Source of the DNA: Lepiota brunneoincarnata | Taxonomy: Eukaryota > Basidiomycota > Agaricomycetes > Agaricales > Agaricaceae | Assembly: GCA_023014365.1 (NCBI GenBank) | Contig: JAEBUN010000009.1 | Coordinates: forward strand, 1,178,001-1,242,000 | Length of the DNA: 64,000 bases | Direction of reading: 5' to 3' | Shown here: in pieces, positions 34,058 through 46,510 of the stretch | Numbering within the stretch: the stretch's first letter is position 1 | Layout: the number at the start of each line of letters is the position of its first letter | Position numbers and translations under genes: made by a program | Notes under the pieces: model-generated | The model's input: the letters and a program-made list of their open reading frames with translations, nothing else | The model's database searches: none | Told to the model about the DNA's origin: nothing

Positions 34058-34718
34058 GGTAGGATAAGTAATGCAAATAATCGGCTTTCGAGAAAGAACG
34101 AAGGAACGAAATAAACTATGGGTGAAGTCAGCAGGGGAGCACTCGGTATTTATGCTCTGATCCAAGAACCGAAGTAACCGTGAAACGGGCTCGGATACCG
34201 CCTATGACTCCACAACGAATCCAGTGCAAGAAATATCCCCTACATATGCAGGACGAGACCAGGGTCCGCCCCAGTCCACGGCCGCCACTGGGCAGGTTAA
34301 AAGGCCGGTAGACCCCATCAACCGCGCGCACAGCTCCGAACGCCCGGATTACGATCTCCATTAGCCGGCGAGGAACCCTGCTCTCTAGCAACAGGCCGCC
34401 GCAAATCCCTAAGCGGCGTGTATCTGCAAGGGACTATTTCGAAGCTACTATTCTTACGGTGATGCTCCTGACGACCAACCAATGCTGATTAAACCCAACG
34501 GCATTAAGATATTTAAGATATTTTTTCTCCCGCGAGTTTCGCAAGCTTGCGCACCTAAAAACCCGATGAAGAATATCGACCCCAGTTTCAGCACAGCGGC
34601 AGGGAGAATACAGCCATCCGAAATATATTCCCCTTCATTCAGGGAGCGCCCCAACGACGGAGGTCGTATGCTCCCAGTCTATTCCGGTATCACGAATAAG
34701 CAGAGCAGTCCCCACCCG
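34058..34718. other. Intergenic region
   Basis: About 660 bp including the upstream region of the hypothetical gene and the 3' flank of the LYR-like gene. Nothing recognisable. Confidence 0.45.
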
Positions 34719-35405
34719 TCACCGTATCAACGACTCCAACCTCGGCGGTGGTTTCCTACTCTTCACTCGTGTATACTTCTTCAAATTTCCAAATGATACC
34801 TCATCCCTCCCCTCCGCCATCTTCACAACCTCCCGCAAAGGCCCCAACGCCTGCTCGCAAAACTCCTTCATCCGTCTCTCCTTTGCCCTTTTCTGAGTCT
34901 GCGACGGTCTCTCCGCATGGGGTTTGTATTGGGGCGAATCCTTGGGTAGCTGCGGGTTCCACGTCAGCCCACGATACTTCCCTTCCCAATACCGTTTTCG
35001 CTCGTGATAGATAAAGTGGCCCAGGAACTTTGTCAGTTGATGTGGCAGTCCACGAGTGTGAGATGAATTGTACAGAAGTGAGAGGGTGTTGTCCACTAGA
35101 CGACGGTATGGTCAATTTTTCGCTCGTCTGTTGGGATATGTTTAAAGGGACATACTGCGCTGATTCCACACATCCAGCCAAGCTTTCCGCTTGGCCGTTG
35201 TGTCTGAGTCGCTGCTTGCTGATGACGGATCTTTGACATATGTATAGACAAGACCTGCACGTCGGAAAGTAGTTCTATAAAGGTTCCTCAATGCGACGGC
35301 TTCGGCGTTGCGGTGGAGAATTGAAGCCGAGCACGCGCGCCGAAATAGACGGTAAAAGCTGCGGAAATCGGACGGGAGACCCTTGAGAAATGGTTTTGTC
35401 GACAT
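34719..35405 (-). CDS. LYR-motif / DUF1763-like protein, probably mitochondrial
   Basis: Exons 35405-35156 and 35095-34719 join in phase across a 60-bp intron to give 208 aa. The N-terminal half contains FRSFYRLFRRAC and a LYR tripeptide in ALRNLYRTTFRRAG, then a second conserved-looking block (LPHQLTKFLGHFIYHERKRY) and a basic C-terminus. LYR proteins act in mitochondrial iron-sulfur or respiratory-complex assembly. Basidiomycete DUF1763 proteins share this layout as I recall, but that link is from memory. The in-frame ATG at 35513 would add 36 residues; I prefer 35405 because MSTKPFLKGLPSDFRSFYR begins directly before the domain. No lesion is visible. Confidence 0.6.
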
Positions 35406-36898
35406 CTTGGACGCTGACAGGAATGACTTGGATTCGGAATAGTATGTCGTTCTCACGCACCAAATACGGAATATTGCATTTTTAAGCTTCGAGTTTTCGA
35501 CATAACCATGCAACTTGGTTGGCTGAATTTTCGCTTTTATCGTTCCACAAACACATAATAAACTATGTGAACACAGTACGGTAGTTTTTTAAGGCTCACA
35601 TGCTGGAAAAGCTAAATTCCATCACAAGCGCCCTGCAGCTGTGCGCGTCATCGGACACCGTATCGGGGTCCCTAGATCACTCGTTACTACCATCTAATCT
35701 CGGCTCCCACGTACATGAACAAGGAAAGCTGCTAAATCTCAGTCGGGCGTGGCTTTATACAACACAGGATTACCTCCCCGATTTGAAACTTTCGTGTCGG
35801 GTACCACTGATCCAGGGTAAATCGCCCGAGCAGTCATGAATGACGGCTGCTTATTCATGCTGTTCGAATGACAGAGGCAATTCAAATATCAATGAAACAC
35901 GGTCTCTAGGGTGATGATTACACATACACTTTTACTTGAGTCTCTTGCTTATGTGGAGAGAAACCGTCATATCAACGGGCTCGGCGGCCGCCAATTCTGG
36001 GGTTGACAGGTGCAAGAGACCTGGTATTTGCTGTGATAAAAATCGTATTCCCACAGCTTAGCAGAGTGCCACTCTGGGCCTAGGAAACATCGGATCCGAG
36101 TCCCCAATTTTATCTATGCGTTATACCCTTGTTCCATTAACTTCTGCAAACTCCGTTGAACAACTAGGTGCCATATTGACGAAATCAAGAAGAAACTGAC
36201 ATCCGGGCTAGTCAACCTTCCCTTCAGCTCCTTTAAAAATGCACATAAGAAGTGCGACGGCCCGGAAGCCTCACCCCTGCTCCAAGAAACAATTGTAATT
36301 TTCCTTGACCTGGGGAGTTTATCGCGATGGAGGTTGGTAACAAGTGTGTGCAGTAAGTAGCTGTTCAAAATTACATATTCAACGCTAAGATCGTATGGCA
36401 AGCATCTTGATGTGAGGCAAAGCGACTCCTCAGCTCGAACAGACCTCCCCAATCAGAACCCTCAATTTATTTGGGGTTTCAAGCTCGAGTGGTGGGCCAA
36501 GCTCTGCGTTGTAAGTTATCAGCCATTTTTTCCCGCTCAATCACTCAGTGTAGACGGAGTTTGAGTTGAATACCCAGACTAGTTGAGAAGAATTGGTACG
36601 AAAGCAATGTAGTCCTTACAGTCATGTTTTTACTGCAATTGGACAAAAAGGACTTGTTAGCGGATGGTCACCCTCCCTGGCAGACACCCATGTCGGAACA
36701 CGAAGCTCGTCTGATATTGTGGCCAACCCGGCCTATGAGAATGTAGCGGAGCTCCCGCAGATTCCAAAAGGATGTCATGTCGGTTGCCATCTCACTCGAA
36801 TTGTGAAAAATGAGTGGAGTGTAGGACACTAGTACTTCGTCTATTTCGTCTGCACCCGGATAAGGTCCTCTGCAATGATACTCGGTTAATTCGGGATA
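35406..36898. other. Gene-poor stretch
   Basis: About 1.5 kb with short ORFs on both strands that show no domain or splice-consistent structure. Confidence 0.45.
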
Positions 36899-37590
36899 TC
36901 AGGAAAGCAGGTGGGCGCAGCAGTTGATCGGGACATTGACCAGGGCCGGGGAGGCGTTAAGAGACTTAGGAGGTAACTGAATGCAATCTTGACATTCCGT
37001 GATGCAAAGTCGCCGGAGGTTTGAGTAATTAAGGAGCGTGACAATCGAATCCGGGGGTTTAAGGAATAAGTCAGTCAATCGTAGCAACGGAAGAATTCCA
37101 CACACCCATGGCTTTGGTGGGGAGGTCAGATGCAGTTCTCCGATTTTATTCAAGCTCTCTAACAGGAGACAGTCAACGAGCGGATCGAGTAGTGTATCAT
37201 CCTCAAACTCAAAGGTACGGTCAAAGTAAAGCTTGAGAGATGCCCATAGTTCTGGCATTGATATTACAACTTGGCGCCACGAGCAGACACTTCGCTAAGG
37301 ACCAATGAAAATATGGACCGACCAGGTAGGACTCATAGTCTTGGTCCCACTCGTTGAGGCCGTTAACAGCAAATCTACCCTCGATGGCAATTGGTGCAGG
37401 GAGACATGCGTACCGGAAGATGAGGGACAGTGTCCCTGGGGGGTGGTCCTTGTTGATGGTCGAATTGAATTGTACCTTCGTAAAAGCGTTGCCTTCTGCA
37501 CCTGCAGCTGCACAATGAGAACGTCCAAAAGTTGCACCTGGCCTTCGATGCAGGCTATCTCGTCGTACTGGTGGGTGGACCACTTGTTCC
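36899..37590 (-). pseudogene. F-box/LRR-like pseudogene
   Basis: Broken counterpart of the F-box gene at 7.5-9.2 kb. A helix (QLLDVLIVQLQVQKATLLRR, about 37540-37490) is followed in another frame by the F-box-like LPPGTLSLIFRYAC equivalent. Then come MPELWASLKLYFDRTF (37258 onward) and KIGELHLTSPPKPWV, matching RIKELYLINPPRRWL of the 8.5-kb gene in order. Frame changes occur near 37480 and 37290, and the 3' LRR portion is missing after 36899. Confidence 0.6.
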
Positions 37591-37799
37591 ATTACTGGTT
37601 ATTCGATCCAATCACATAATGCCAGCGCGGACAGGTTATTCTCTGGAATGCACTGCTCGTACTGCTTGAGGATACGGCTGCCAATGCGACGGTAGGAGGT
37701 GTGGCTTTGGTGAGAGAAAACTAAACGCCTGTGCGTCGTGGGAAAGAGGAGGGTGCGGTCGAAATAGTATCTCAGGTTGGTGTCCACCTCAATCTGGTC

Positions 37800-38611
37800 T
37801 GGGACTTAGGACCGCATACTTCTCCGAAATCGTGGTCACTGCACAATGATCCCGTCAATGTTACTTGGCACCGAAAGAGGAGCTTCCGTCTGGGCCAAGT
37901 CAAAAATGACGACCCCTCGCTAGTCGTTCGACCTTCGTCCTTGGCTTAGTTCCAGAGGCAAACACGCAATATTCTGTCGTGCCTCGCACATCACTTCTTC
38001 CCGGTCCCGGTCCAATAATGTGGCTCAAGGAGCATAGCTATGAAGATTCAATTGGGAGTCCCTGGATATGCAAATGCTCGATTATCCCTTACCGTATTCG
38101 TAACAGCCAAGTTGAAGCCTTGCATTGTGCCCTACATTGATGTCCACGTTACTGATTCTTTTACTGCATTTGATAGCTTTGATCACGGCGACTAGAGGCC
38201 TCTTATGTACTGCCGGTTGCTTCGCATTCATTGCCACCCAGACACAACCTTGCACGGCCCAGCTACAAGCATGCATCGATGTGCATTGACAACAAAAGGC
38301 CACAGACGCCGTGTCTGCGGGGATCCACAATGATAAACAATGACATTTGCCAGGTTGTGGCAGAACTTGGCCGGTGGCTCGTATATGAGCATTGACGGGG
38401 ACAATGGGCTATCGTCATGGTATCCACCCCCGCCTCCCATCAAGCCTATTCCACCTTACATTGCAATCTCTAACCCCTCCAACTCCAGTTCGCAACGATG
38501 TCTTTAAAGGGTCTCTGTCGCAATTTCTCCTCACCGCAATTTCTCTCTGCCTCACCACCCCCAACATAACCTATTCTCACAATATCAACATTTGACCTCC
38601 AGATAATAAAC
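37800..38611. other. Intergenic region
   Basis: About 800 bp. The last 200 bp before the 38.6-kb gene are C/T-rich on the plus strand, as expected of a promoter leader. Nothing else is seen. Confidence 0.45.
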
Positions 38612-40208
38612 ATGTTGGGCACTACTTTCGTCGGTCAGCGCTATGACCCTCGACTCAAACAAAGGGTACCTTCCCTTCAGATATTTTCCACTAGTGCTGC
38701 TCAAGTTGACCACTCTTCGTTACAGAAATTCTCGAATGACTCTATGTCTACAGCGATTGCCATACCTGGCTCCAGTACTCGATACACCACAGTTCCGAAT
38801 GGTTTAACCGTTGGGGGCTCTTCAACGACTGCGAGCAGCCTTGGTAGGCAGATCTCCGTATACTTTCCAGACCATCCAAGCTCCCAGTCACACGAGGACC
38901 ATTCTATCTCTATCTCAACGGGAAACTCGGGCTTTGGTTATCCCACAGAATATTCGAACAACGCAAAGATCAAGGATGTCGCCTCCAGAAATTCGGTCCC
39001 GATCTCCTTTCGGCTGCCTAAACTTACTTGTGACGGGGATACCACCTTTGGAGAGGATACGCAGCGTATGGTCGACTCGCTGAGTATTGCACAGGTTGAG
39101 GCACATATCCCGAATTCTTCAATTGTGGATGAGTGTTCTGAGGAGGCAAGTGTCAGCTCGGAAATCCGTGAACAAAGTCACATTCTCTCGAGGTTTCCCC
39201 CGGTTCCCAACGGACACCATCGTGATGGCCATTCCTTCACCTTCGGTAACAGGTTTCCCGACTCATACTCGACGGCCGGGTTTCCCAATTGCCTTGGATC
39301 TTCTCATAGTGACCGCAACGAGGACGAGAGACACCCGGATTATGCTTCCTCCATCTTGGACACCGTCCCCAGGTTCAACCCCAGCAGAGCCATTGAGCGA
39401 AGAGGACGTGGACTCCATAGCTCCATGTGACACTATCATTTCTACAAACACCTGTGGCGACACGGATTCCTACACCCACTCGCGAAGATCTCCAAGCACC
39501 ACATCGTTCCCCATCTCACCCATTGTGTTTCGGAATCGCAGCTCAATTCTCAGGGATGTAGCAGTATCATGCAATAACGGCCAGGCCGAACTCCATACCA
39601 GAGTCATGCCGAGGTCGGAAGGTTCTGGTCATTGGGGTGATACGAAGGCCACTCCTCCGCTTTCGTCAACTCGGACAGTCGAAGGGCCCGTTTGGTGGAG
39701 AACCATCCTTTCCCGCCAACGTGGATGCCGACAGCAACAAGAGACCGGGCTCAAGGGAGGTTCCCATCATGGTGCATCGATACCCGTTGTACAAGAGAGG
39801 CATGCCTCAACTCCAGGTCGTCTGGCTGCCCTGATAGGATCCCGGACAGACAAGCCCCTTCCCATGCCACTACCACCGGTTCTAGTGGACGACGAACATG
39901 TTCAATCCCAATGCCATACAAGAGGCCTTCTTTCAATTATCTTCCCCTGCCTTCCTTGTGTAGTTGCATCCGGTAAACAAGGATCGAATGAGTCGGAGAA
40001 ACACTCGGCCAAACCATCGGAGTATCTCGCTACCGCTGCCAAAGCGCAGGACACCATATACGGTCGTGTTGCCACGCGGTTTAGAAAACGACAACGACGC
40101 TGCAGTCCGTATACCGGGGATGTTGGTGCAGAAAGGGGACAGGGGGACCGCACAGGCATGCTCGAAGTGAAGGTTGAGCGGGAGATCAGCCGCACGGTAG
40201 ATGCATGA
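38612..40208 (+). CDS. Hypothetical Ser/Thr-rich protein
   Basis: The ATG at 38612 opens MLGTTFVGQRYDPRLKQRVP. The protein is Ser/Thr/Pro-rich with no membrane span, and the frame runs to about 39370. There a CCCC run (39367-39370) steps to the next frame (GSTPAEPLSEEDVDSIAPCD), which continues to the stop at 40208 through GRLAALIGSRTDKPLPMPLP and a basic tail (RFRKRQRRC). Removing one C gives a single protein of about 530 aa. The frame between 39640 and 39800 has a competing reading and may hold further indels. No domain is recognised. Confidence 0.5.
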
Positions 40209-40378
40209 AGTCGACCATTTATGTTCATTTATTCAGCATTTTTATCCTGGACTGCCAGTGTTAGACTATCGTAGTGTTAGTTACTCATTGCTAATGACAT
40301 TGGACTAGCTTGTAAAATAATGCATGACGATGTGGTAATAGCAAAGCAGCGAAAGCGAAGGTCAAAAATGGACAAGTT

Positions 40379-41944
40379 TTAAGACTGACTAACCGGTTTG
40401 TCCAAGTTGTCATGAACTCCCTTGACATACATCTCCGTATGGATTTCTATAAGAGATTGAACGTGATGCTTATGGAGCAGTGTTCGTTTCATGTGTGTGC
40501 GCTGGTCGGCCAAGGAAAGTAAGGGTGATTATGCTGAGATAGATAGTCAGGTGGACTCACGAGGGCAAACCCGACGCCGCGGTAAATCCAACCCCAGATT
40601 TCTCTGAATTCGGGATGCGATTTGTCTACAGGTTGCTGCAATGTTGGATCTTTTGTCTTGCAGAGGTGGTCCAGCGCGGCTTTTTTGATCAACTATTCCG
40701 AGGTGTAGGAATTAGCCTCCAGCCACGAGTGAAGTACCCACAAGTCACTCACATTCTTGTTCAATCGCTCGATTTCTGTCTCCTCCCCCTCCGTTACCTT
40801 CTTATTATCTTCTCCGACGGATGTTCTCTTCTTCGGAATGGCCCCACCAAATACATCTTCCTTTTCCTTTTCCTTTTGCGTTCCTTTCTTTTTTACTCTG
40901 ACCGGTAGTAACGGGACTTTGAACATTCCATCTGAAATGCTAGTGCCCGATCCATGACTTGCCGTCTCTAGTATCCTGCTACTGGCTCCGTTCACTAGTT
41001 TCTGTTTTTTGGCCACGGAACCTCCTTCTCCAGGCAGCAGACTAAGCGCCAGGGATACGCTGCTCGAACTCGCGGAACGCTTCAGGTCCCTGGTGGAATT
41101 GACGCCAGCACTAACAATCCCCTTGCGGTTATAGATACTGGGCGGTCTTCGCGGAATTGGGTCATCAGGTCGCGGCACACGACTTGCTATCGGCTTTGAG
41201 AGCGCGTGAGGGGCGATGCGCGCTACATGAAGTTTGACCGTGCGATTGCTGAACGCCGTGAGTTGGGCGAAAGCGACAATATATGTCGTATCGGGACCGT
41301 CTGTAGATGGAAGAGCGTTAGTGACGGAAGGCACATTTAAGTGGGTAGATATTAACCAGTGTCACCGAGAGCTATTTTAATTCCGATCTCTGACCTTGTC
41401 CCGGGTGGTAAATCAGCAACTGGGTGAGATGATGTAGAGGCTGACGGAAACGGCAGCAAGCAGAAAATATTTTCAAAATAAATCTTGGATAAAGTGGCCC
41501 GAGGATGGATATCCCTATGAAGATCAATTTTCAGGAACGAGACATGACCAGAGGAATGACGACGCACATTTCGACATTCCCACTTTCATCCAGCCGTACA
41601 TCACTCAGTTTGACAGTACCCAAGAACCGCAGGCTCTGTCTCCCGCGCATGCTTTCCAGAGCCAGGGCGAGCGGATTCTCGAGTAATCCGTGCTTCATCG
41701 GAGACTCTAAGCGGGCACTGAATGTGAGCCCATCGAGAAGCAGATGAGAGTCGGGCAGAGATAGTGCCCCGCGGTAGAGCAGTCGATAGGAAGACGAGCC
41801 GGACGAACCAGAGGGAGTCCCGGATGCCATGCCTATACGAGGCCGTGCTGGTGTTGTTGCTGCTGTTTTTTCCGTCCGTGGTTGCGCTGGCGTCGTAACG
41901 GACATTGCTGGGACCATGGTAGAGCCATCGGCCACGGTGGGCAT
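40379..41944 (-). CDS. Sld7-like DNA replication factor
   Basis: The N-terminal exon from the ATG at 41944 contains YRLLYRGALSLPDSHLLLDG and LRFLGTVKLSDVRLDESG. A middle exon (41334 down) is Ser/basic-rich with KKRTS. The C-terminal exons carry LIKKAALDHLCKTKD, EFREIWGWIYRGVGFAL and, after a GTGAGT intron, RTHMKRTLLHKHHVQSLIEI ending at 40379. The IKKAA...FREIxGxxYRGxxFALR pattern matches the Sld7 C-terminal domain. In yeast Sld7 binds Sld3 to help load Cdc45 at origins. A frame step near 41545 (VVIP to SGHVSFLKIDLH) remains unexplained. The family call is moderate. Confidence 0.6.
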
Positions 41945-42822
41945 TCACAAGGGACGCGTCGCGTCGCGTCAGACCTCCACGCGTTCATTACATAATCAGA
42001 CGACTCCCACATGGGAAGTGCACAATCCTTTTTAGTGGCAGACGGAGCAGCAAGGAGAACCAGACTTCTCAGGTCCCCGTCGGCAAAGTTTCTTGGACAT
42101 AATGAAAGAGCGAAAAGAAAAAAAAAGCCATGCCCTGCAACATCAAAACTATGCAGCTCTGAGGCCTCTCAGGACTGGATGGGGTAGTTCTCAACCTCGA
42201 GGTCTCAAGGCCTCGTCTTCTGGATGCATCTATGTAAGTACGGGCAACTAAAATATTGGGGGGTTTATGGTCGCTGTAAGGGACATTGTCAACAGGCCGC
42301 TCTCTTATTAATGTGTCACTTTGACCGCTTCTCTCCGCCCTCTAAAAGATGGCGTTCCTGCAGCAGAGCCAGAATCGTACCTCCAGCCAGTAAACGATTT
42401 GTCTAATGCAGAATCGAAGCTAGTGCTACTGATTTATGGATCTTGTTCGTGTCGCCTGCTGCTGTCTCGCCTTCAACACCCTGTCTGAATTACCACCGCT
42501 CGATATGGAATCAGATCAGGCTCAGCCTCAGTAAATTTAAGCTTCAGGCCCACGGGAGTTCTGAAGGTCAAGCTGCAGACACGTACCACAAGCTTTACCG
42601 TTAAGCTCAGCTGGGATTCTCGATCTCTGCTTCGTGGATTCCGCAGATTTCTCGCTCTACTCTATGAGTGTCCCAGATTCCGAACTTCGTATTTAGCCCC
42701 AAGAACCTAAACCTAACAACTATGATACTGGTATTGTTGAATGTACATACATAAAATAATTTACAGCAATAATATACGTATATAAGCTAATCATATATAT
42801 TTTCTGCCTGATCTGATTTATC
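41945..42822. other. Intergenic region
   Basis: About 880 bp between the Sld7-like start and the 3' end of the NTF2-like gene. AT-rich toward 42700-42820. No feature is recognised. Confidence 0.45.
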
Positions 42823-43411
42823 TCAGAGTGATGCTTGGCGATGCACCCGAACATCAGCGGCAACAAAAGCAAGTTTCACGATCTTCCGACTGTCGACGCC
42901 CATGTCTCTGCTTTGCGATTCGATCCTAATATTCCATGAATATCCAGATCAGTCAGGTTTTAACTTGCATAAACATACTGAACCCGGACACTCTTATGCC
43001 GCTCAAACTCGACTGGATGATTCGACCCCGGCATTGATCTTTGAATGCCCTGGATGACATAGGCTCCGCTGAATGCACCGCTCTGATCATGCCCATACTT
43101 CAGCATCTACACCACTTCCGTCCATTTAGAGAATGTTGACTCACTCGGTTTGTGGATGTGTCGGAAGGTGATTCTTGCGCTTGTTGCCACGATACCTTCA
43201 ACTTCGATCCTTTTCTCAAACCCAATACCATGCCTTGAATATCACTGAACCGTATAGGTTTCTCGTTGACAGTTGCCTCGACGGCCCTCGAAAAGGTGTT
43301 ATTGAGCGCTCTCAGAGCCTCTTCATCACTGGGTGCTTCGAAGATATCGTGGATATGTTGCATTGACCAAGAGGTAAGTGACGTCAACGAGGGTGAATAT
43401 GTTGTCTCCAT
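42823..43411 (-). CDS. NTF2-like / SnoaL-like small protein
   Basis: Three exons (43411-43145, about 43106-42979, 42925-42823) join in phase, giving about 165 aa. A helix-rich start (SLTSWSMQHIHDIFEAPSDE) leads to ALRALNNTFSRAVEATVNEK, GMVLGLRKGSKLKVSWQQA, SGAFSGAYVIQGIQ and KIVKLAFVAADVRVH. The order of helices followed by beta strands with a G-YVI hinge is typical of fungal NTF2-like proteins of unknown function. Introns are short with GTGAGT and GTATGT donors. There is no frame problem, and it is one of few clean genes in the 42-50 kb interval. Confidence 0.6.
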
Positions 43412-45350
43412 GACAAACAAGGGGGACCAGATACCAGGTCGGTGAAAGCACGGTCAGAATAAGTAGAGCTGAAGCGCTAGGGGCAGATTACGAGTGCTGT
43501 TTTTACCGGAATGCACGCTCTTATATGCAAAGACGGGTTGACCCAAACCTAGATCTCAACTGCACTGTATCCATTCTTGGCTATTATTGGCTTGAATCCC
43601 GTCTTGCGGGGGTGCATCTTGTTGGAGATGTGGGTGCTTGGCCGCGAACCGCCATGACGACTGACGACCTAGTATCTCGGATCCTGCGGATCTCTGATGT
43701 CAATGCCAAACGCCAATTGCCGATTACACAACCAATGTACATGTACAGTACATCCCAACATGACCAACCTTCGCCCCTCGCACCACAGCCCGCTAGTCTA
43801 ATAGCCAACAGCAGGTGGCAGGATGTACTAGGTATTCAAGAACTCTCGTGCCAGTGGCGGCTCCGCTGTTGCTACAGTCGTTCGCCCGGCGCTCAGGGCG
43901 ATACTGATGTTGTCTTCCGCAAATTAAGACAATCCGGAAAGGGGGCCGATGGATTAGGCCGTCGCGGCAGTCATCCCCACATTTCGAGTGCCTTACAACT
44001 GGCGCAATCATTCGGTTCCCTTCAGGCCCGTGATACAACCTAACAAAACGCTAGCTCCATATGTCCCCTCCCCCTTTCCAAGTGTCGCACGCCTCAAGGG
44101 GGCACGTACGTACTCCTTGAGGGTCGGGGCACACACAGAATGAGCCATCCGTGAAATGCGAAAAGTCCCAGGGTCTGGAGTTGATGACATGATGAACAGC
44201 GCTGGCGAGGGGGCTTCAATACCCAGATATATACATGTTTCACCGCTTGGCCTGTGTAGTCGCCCATATGGAGGCGGAGATATGGTTATTCTGTCATTAA
44301 CATATTGAGAGCTTGTTTCATGTCCAGCTTGCCTGTTCTTCATTTGATCCCACTGCTATCCCATGGCAGGTAGACTGTAGAGGTCACTGCTCATATGGCA
44401 TGGCCCACTGCCCTGGATATTATTAGACACTTACTAGGCACCTCTGTGACCGCAGCAGGTTATTTTCGATCCTGCTGTTGGCAGGGCTTGCTATGTTTTG
44501 GGGGCTCGGACTATCCACGATCAAGGTTCTCGGCCGGGGCGAGAGATAGGTGGGTCTATTATTTAGCTCGGATCACTGTCTATAGAGGGCAACAGTAGGC
44601 TACTGGCTTCGCCATCTGCCTCTTGAGCATCGTCTTGGCACAGGTAACCAAACGAGTGATACCCCTCCGCCTGAAATTAAGCGCGACTAGTTTGTCCTGC
44701 AGAGATATCCACGCAGGCAGTCAAATCACTGTCTTTTGCATATTTACCCGATTCAAAATAACAAATAGATCAGAAATCCCGTATTCGTTCGTTTCGTAAG
44801 CTCAGTGTCTTCCCCTTGATTCGGCTGTGTGTGTAAGAGATTATTCAGAAATATTGATAGCAGCTTCAGCTTTGTGGTGTGGGAATATTTTCCTCCGAAT
44901 CAAAGCCGCCCCAGTACCGTCATCGGAATGCTTTCCCCGGCTTAGGCTCATTAGTATTAGCGACTTATGCACAGCCTAACCCATAGGAGGTCTCGGCTGG
45001 CAGCATTTTGGTGGTGTTGTTGCTTGATAGGCAACTCGGGCGGCGCTATTTAGGTGTTGCCGACTATGGAACTTCCCGCTTTCCTCGATCTGGAGTCCGC
45101 GACCGCGAACAGTCACAGCCGATGGAACAATGAAGCGAAGAAAAGCAGTGGTGTAGGATTGACAGACTTATTATTGCTGGTGTTCGACAAGTTATGCGTC
45201 TTTCAGTGACATTTTTCATTAACAGATCATCACACGAAAAATGATCTGTGTCTAAACCATCTGGGTTCGGCTCCATAGGAACCCCCTAAATACCCGGCGA
45301 TGCTCATTTCGACGCCGTTTGAAACTCGAGAACGCTAGTCCATGGCCACT
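43412..45350. other. Gene-poor stretch
   Basis: About 1.9 kb. A 172-codon plus-strand ORF at 43525-44043 exists but has no domain and no splice context. Nothing else is recognisable. Confidence 0.4.
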
Positions 45351-45359
45351 CCAACTATA

Positions 45360-45990
45360 GCGTCTACCTCGACGTGGCTGATGAAGGGAAATAATAATAC
45401 CCTCCACTTGGGCAGTTGTATACACCAATCACTGTCACTTTCTTCTGCAGAAACATCAAAGGGTCTCGGGCGAAACCCATACCCCTGACTGTGTCATCCC
45501 AGCATTTAATTTACCTCCTCCAATCCTCCAATGTCAACAAGCAATCAAGACGAGGAACACCACAATGTAATCGGAATATTCTGCAAAACTCCGCCGTTGA
45601 CCAGAGTCGGAGATAGGTTGGTGGCGGCACTTTGCCCGACGGTTTACGCAGATGCTGAGATGCTCGGTGGGGAGGGCGCTACACATATGTGTCGAAGTGC
45701 TGCCAAGTGCTCTCTACCCTTTGTGGCGGCGGGTCCGAAAGGCAATAACACCGTGTGGACCCTTTGTACAGGAATGCGCGTGGAATCCTAATCGCATGTC
45801 ACCCTCGTCGAAGGTTTGAACAGTCATTCCAGCGACTGGTGCGCGGAGGAGCATATATTCGTGCTGAACACATTCTCTCCCTGGAAGGGTCAAGTACCCC
45901 TTAGCATGGGGGTTGTTCCGGGTGTTGAAGGTGGCGAAAAAACAAGGGGTGTCTGAATCGCGGCAAGTCGGCGTTGACGACGTCACTTCA
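45360..45990 (+). pseudogene. Decayed copy of the EthD-like gene region
   Basis: Collinear with 49230-49710. ACTTGGGCAGTT, CATACCCCT and GACGAGGAACACCACAAT, then GGAATATTCTGC-AAACTCCGCCG, GGGTCCGAAA, ACCCTCGTC and AACAGTCATTC occur in the same order in both. The copy is interrupted by stops and indels throughout. It is an older duplicate of the gene ending at 49983. Confidence 0.65.
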
Positions 45991-46510
45991 TTCAGTCAGG
46001 TACTGCACCGATGATGAAATCATACAAACAGAGGATAGATATATTGTCGATGGACGCTTATGAGTCTATGTGCCAACTTCAAGTCATGCTACGTATGGCA
46101 CCTCTTCCTTCTGGCAGGGATTGACACCACAACATTCCAGGCCGCCGCATCCATACCGCTGTTCTAAACTTCGGGTCATGTACAAAATATGCAAAAGCGG
46201 CGCATGCAGTTCTTTGAGCCCAGTGATCGGGACTTCGATACTGCAGGGTGCATATTTAACCAAGAGAGATGCCTAGTTTGCTGAGAATGAGAGGTTCAGC
46301 CCTGAAGCCTGATTCAGGTTTACTTTACTGAATAATCAACTAAATCTTAGCTGCAAGCGGTCAGGAAATGATGCGGAAGATAATGATGCATTATGCATCT
46401 CTGAGCATAAAATACATAAATGGTCCAGTAGCCACGATCAAATATGGTATACAAGAATGTCCCTTGAGATATGAATATACTATTCTAAGCCATTATAGCT
46501 GAGGACTAGC
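45991..46510. other. Intergenic region
   Basis: About 520 bp, AT-rich toward its right end (46360-46500). No feature. Confidence 0.45.

Noticed and set aside
43525..44043. 172-codon plus-strand ORF
   Set aside because: No domain, no splice-consistent neighbours and unremarkable composition in a relic-rich interval; a chance ORF is as likely.
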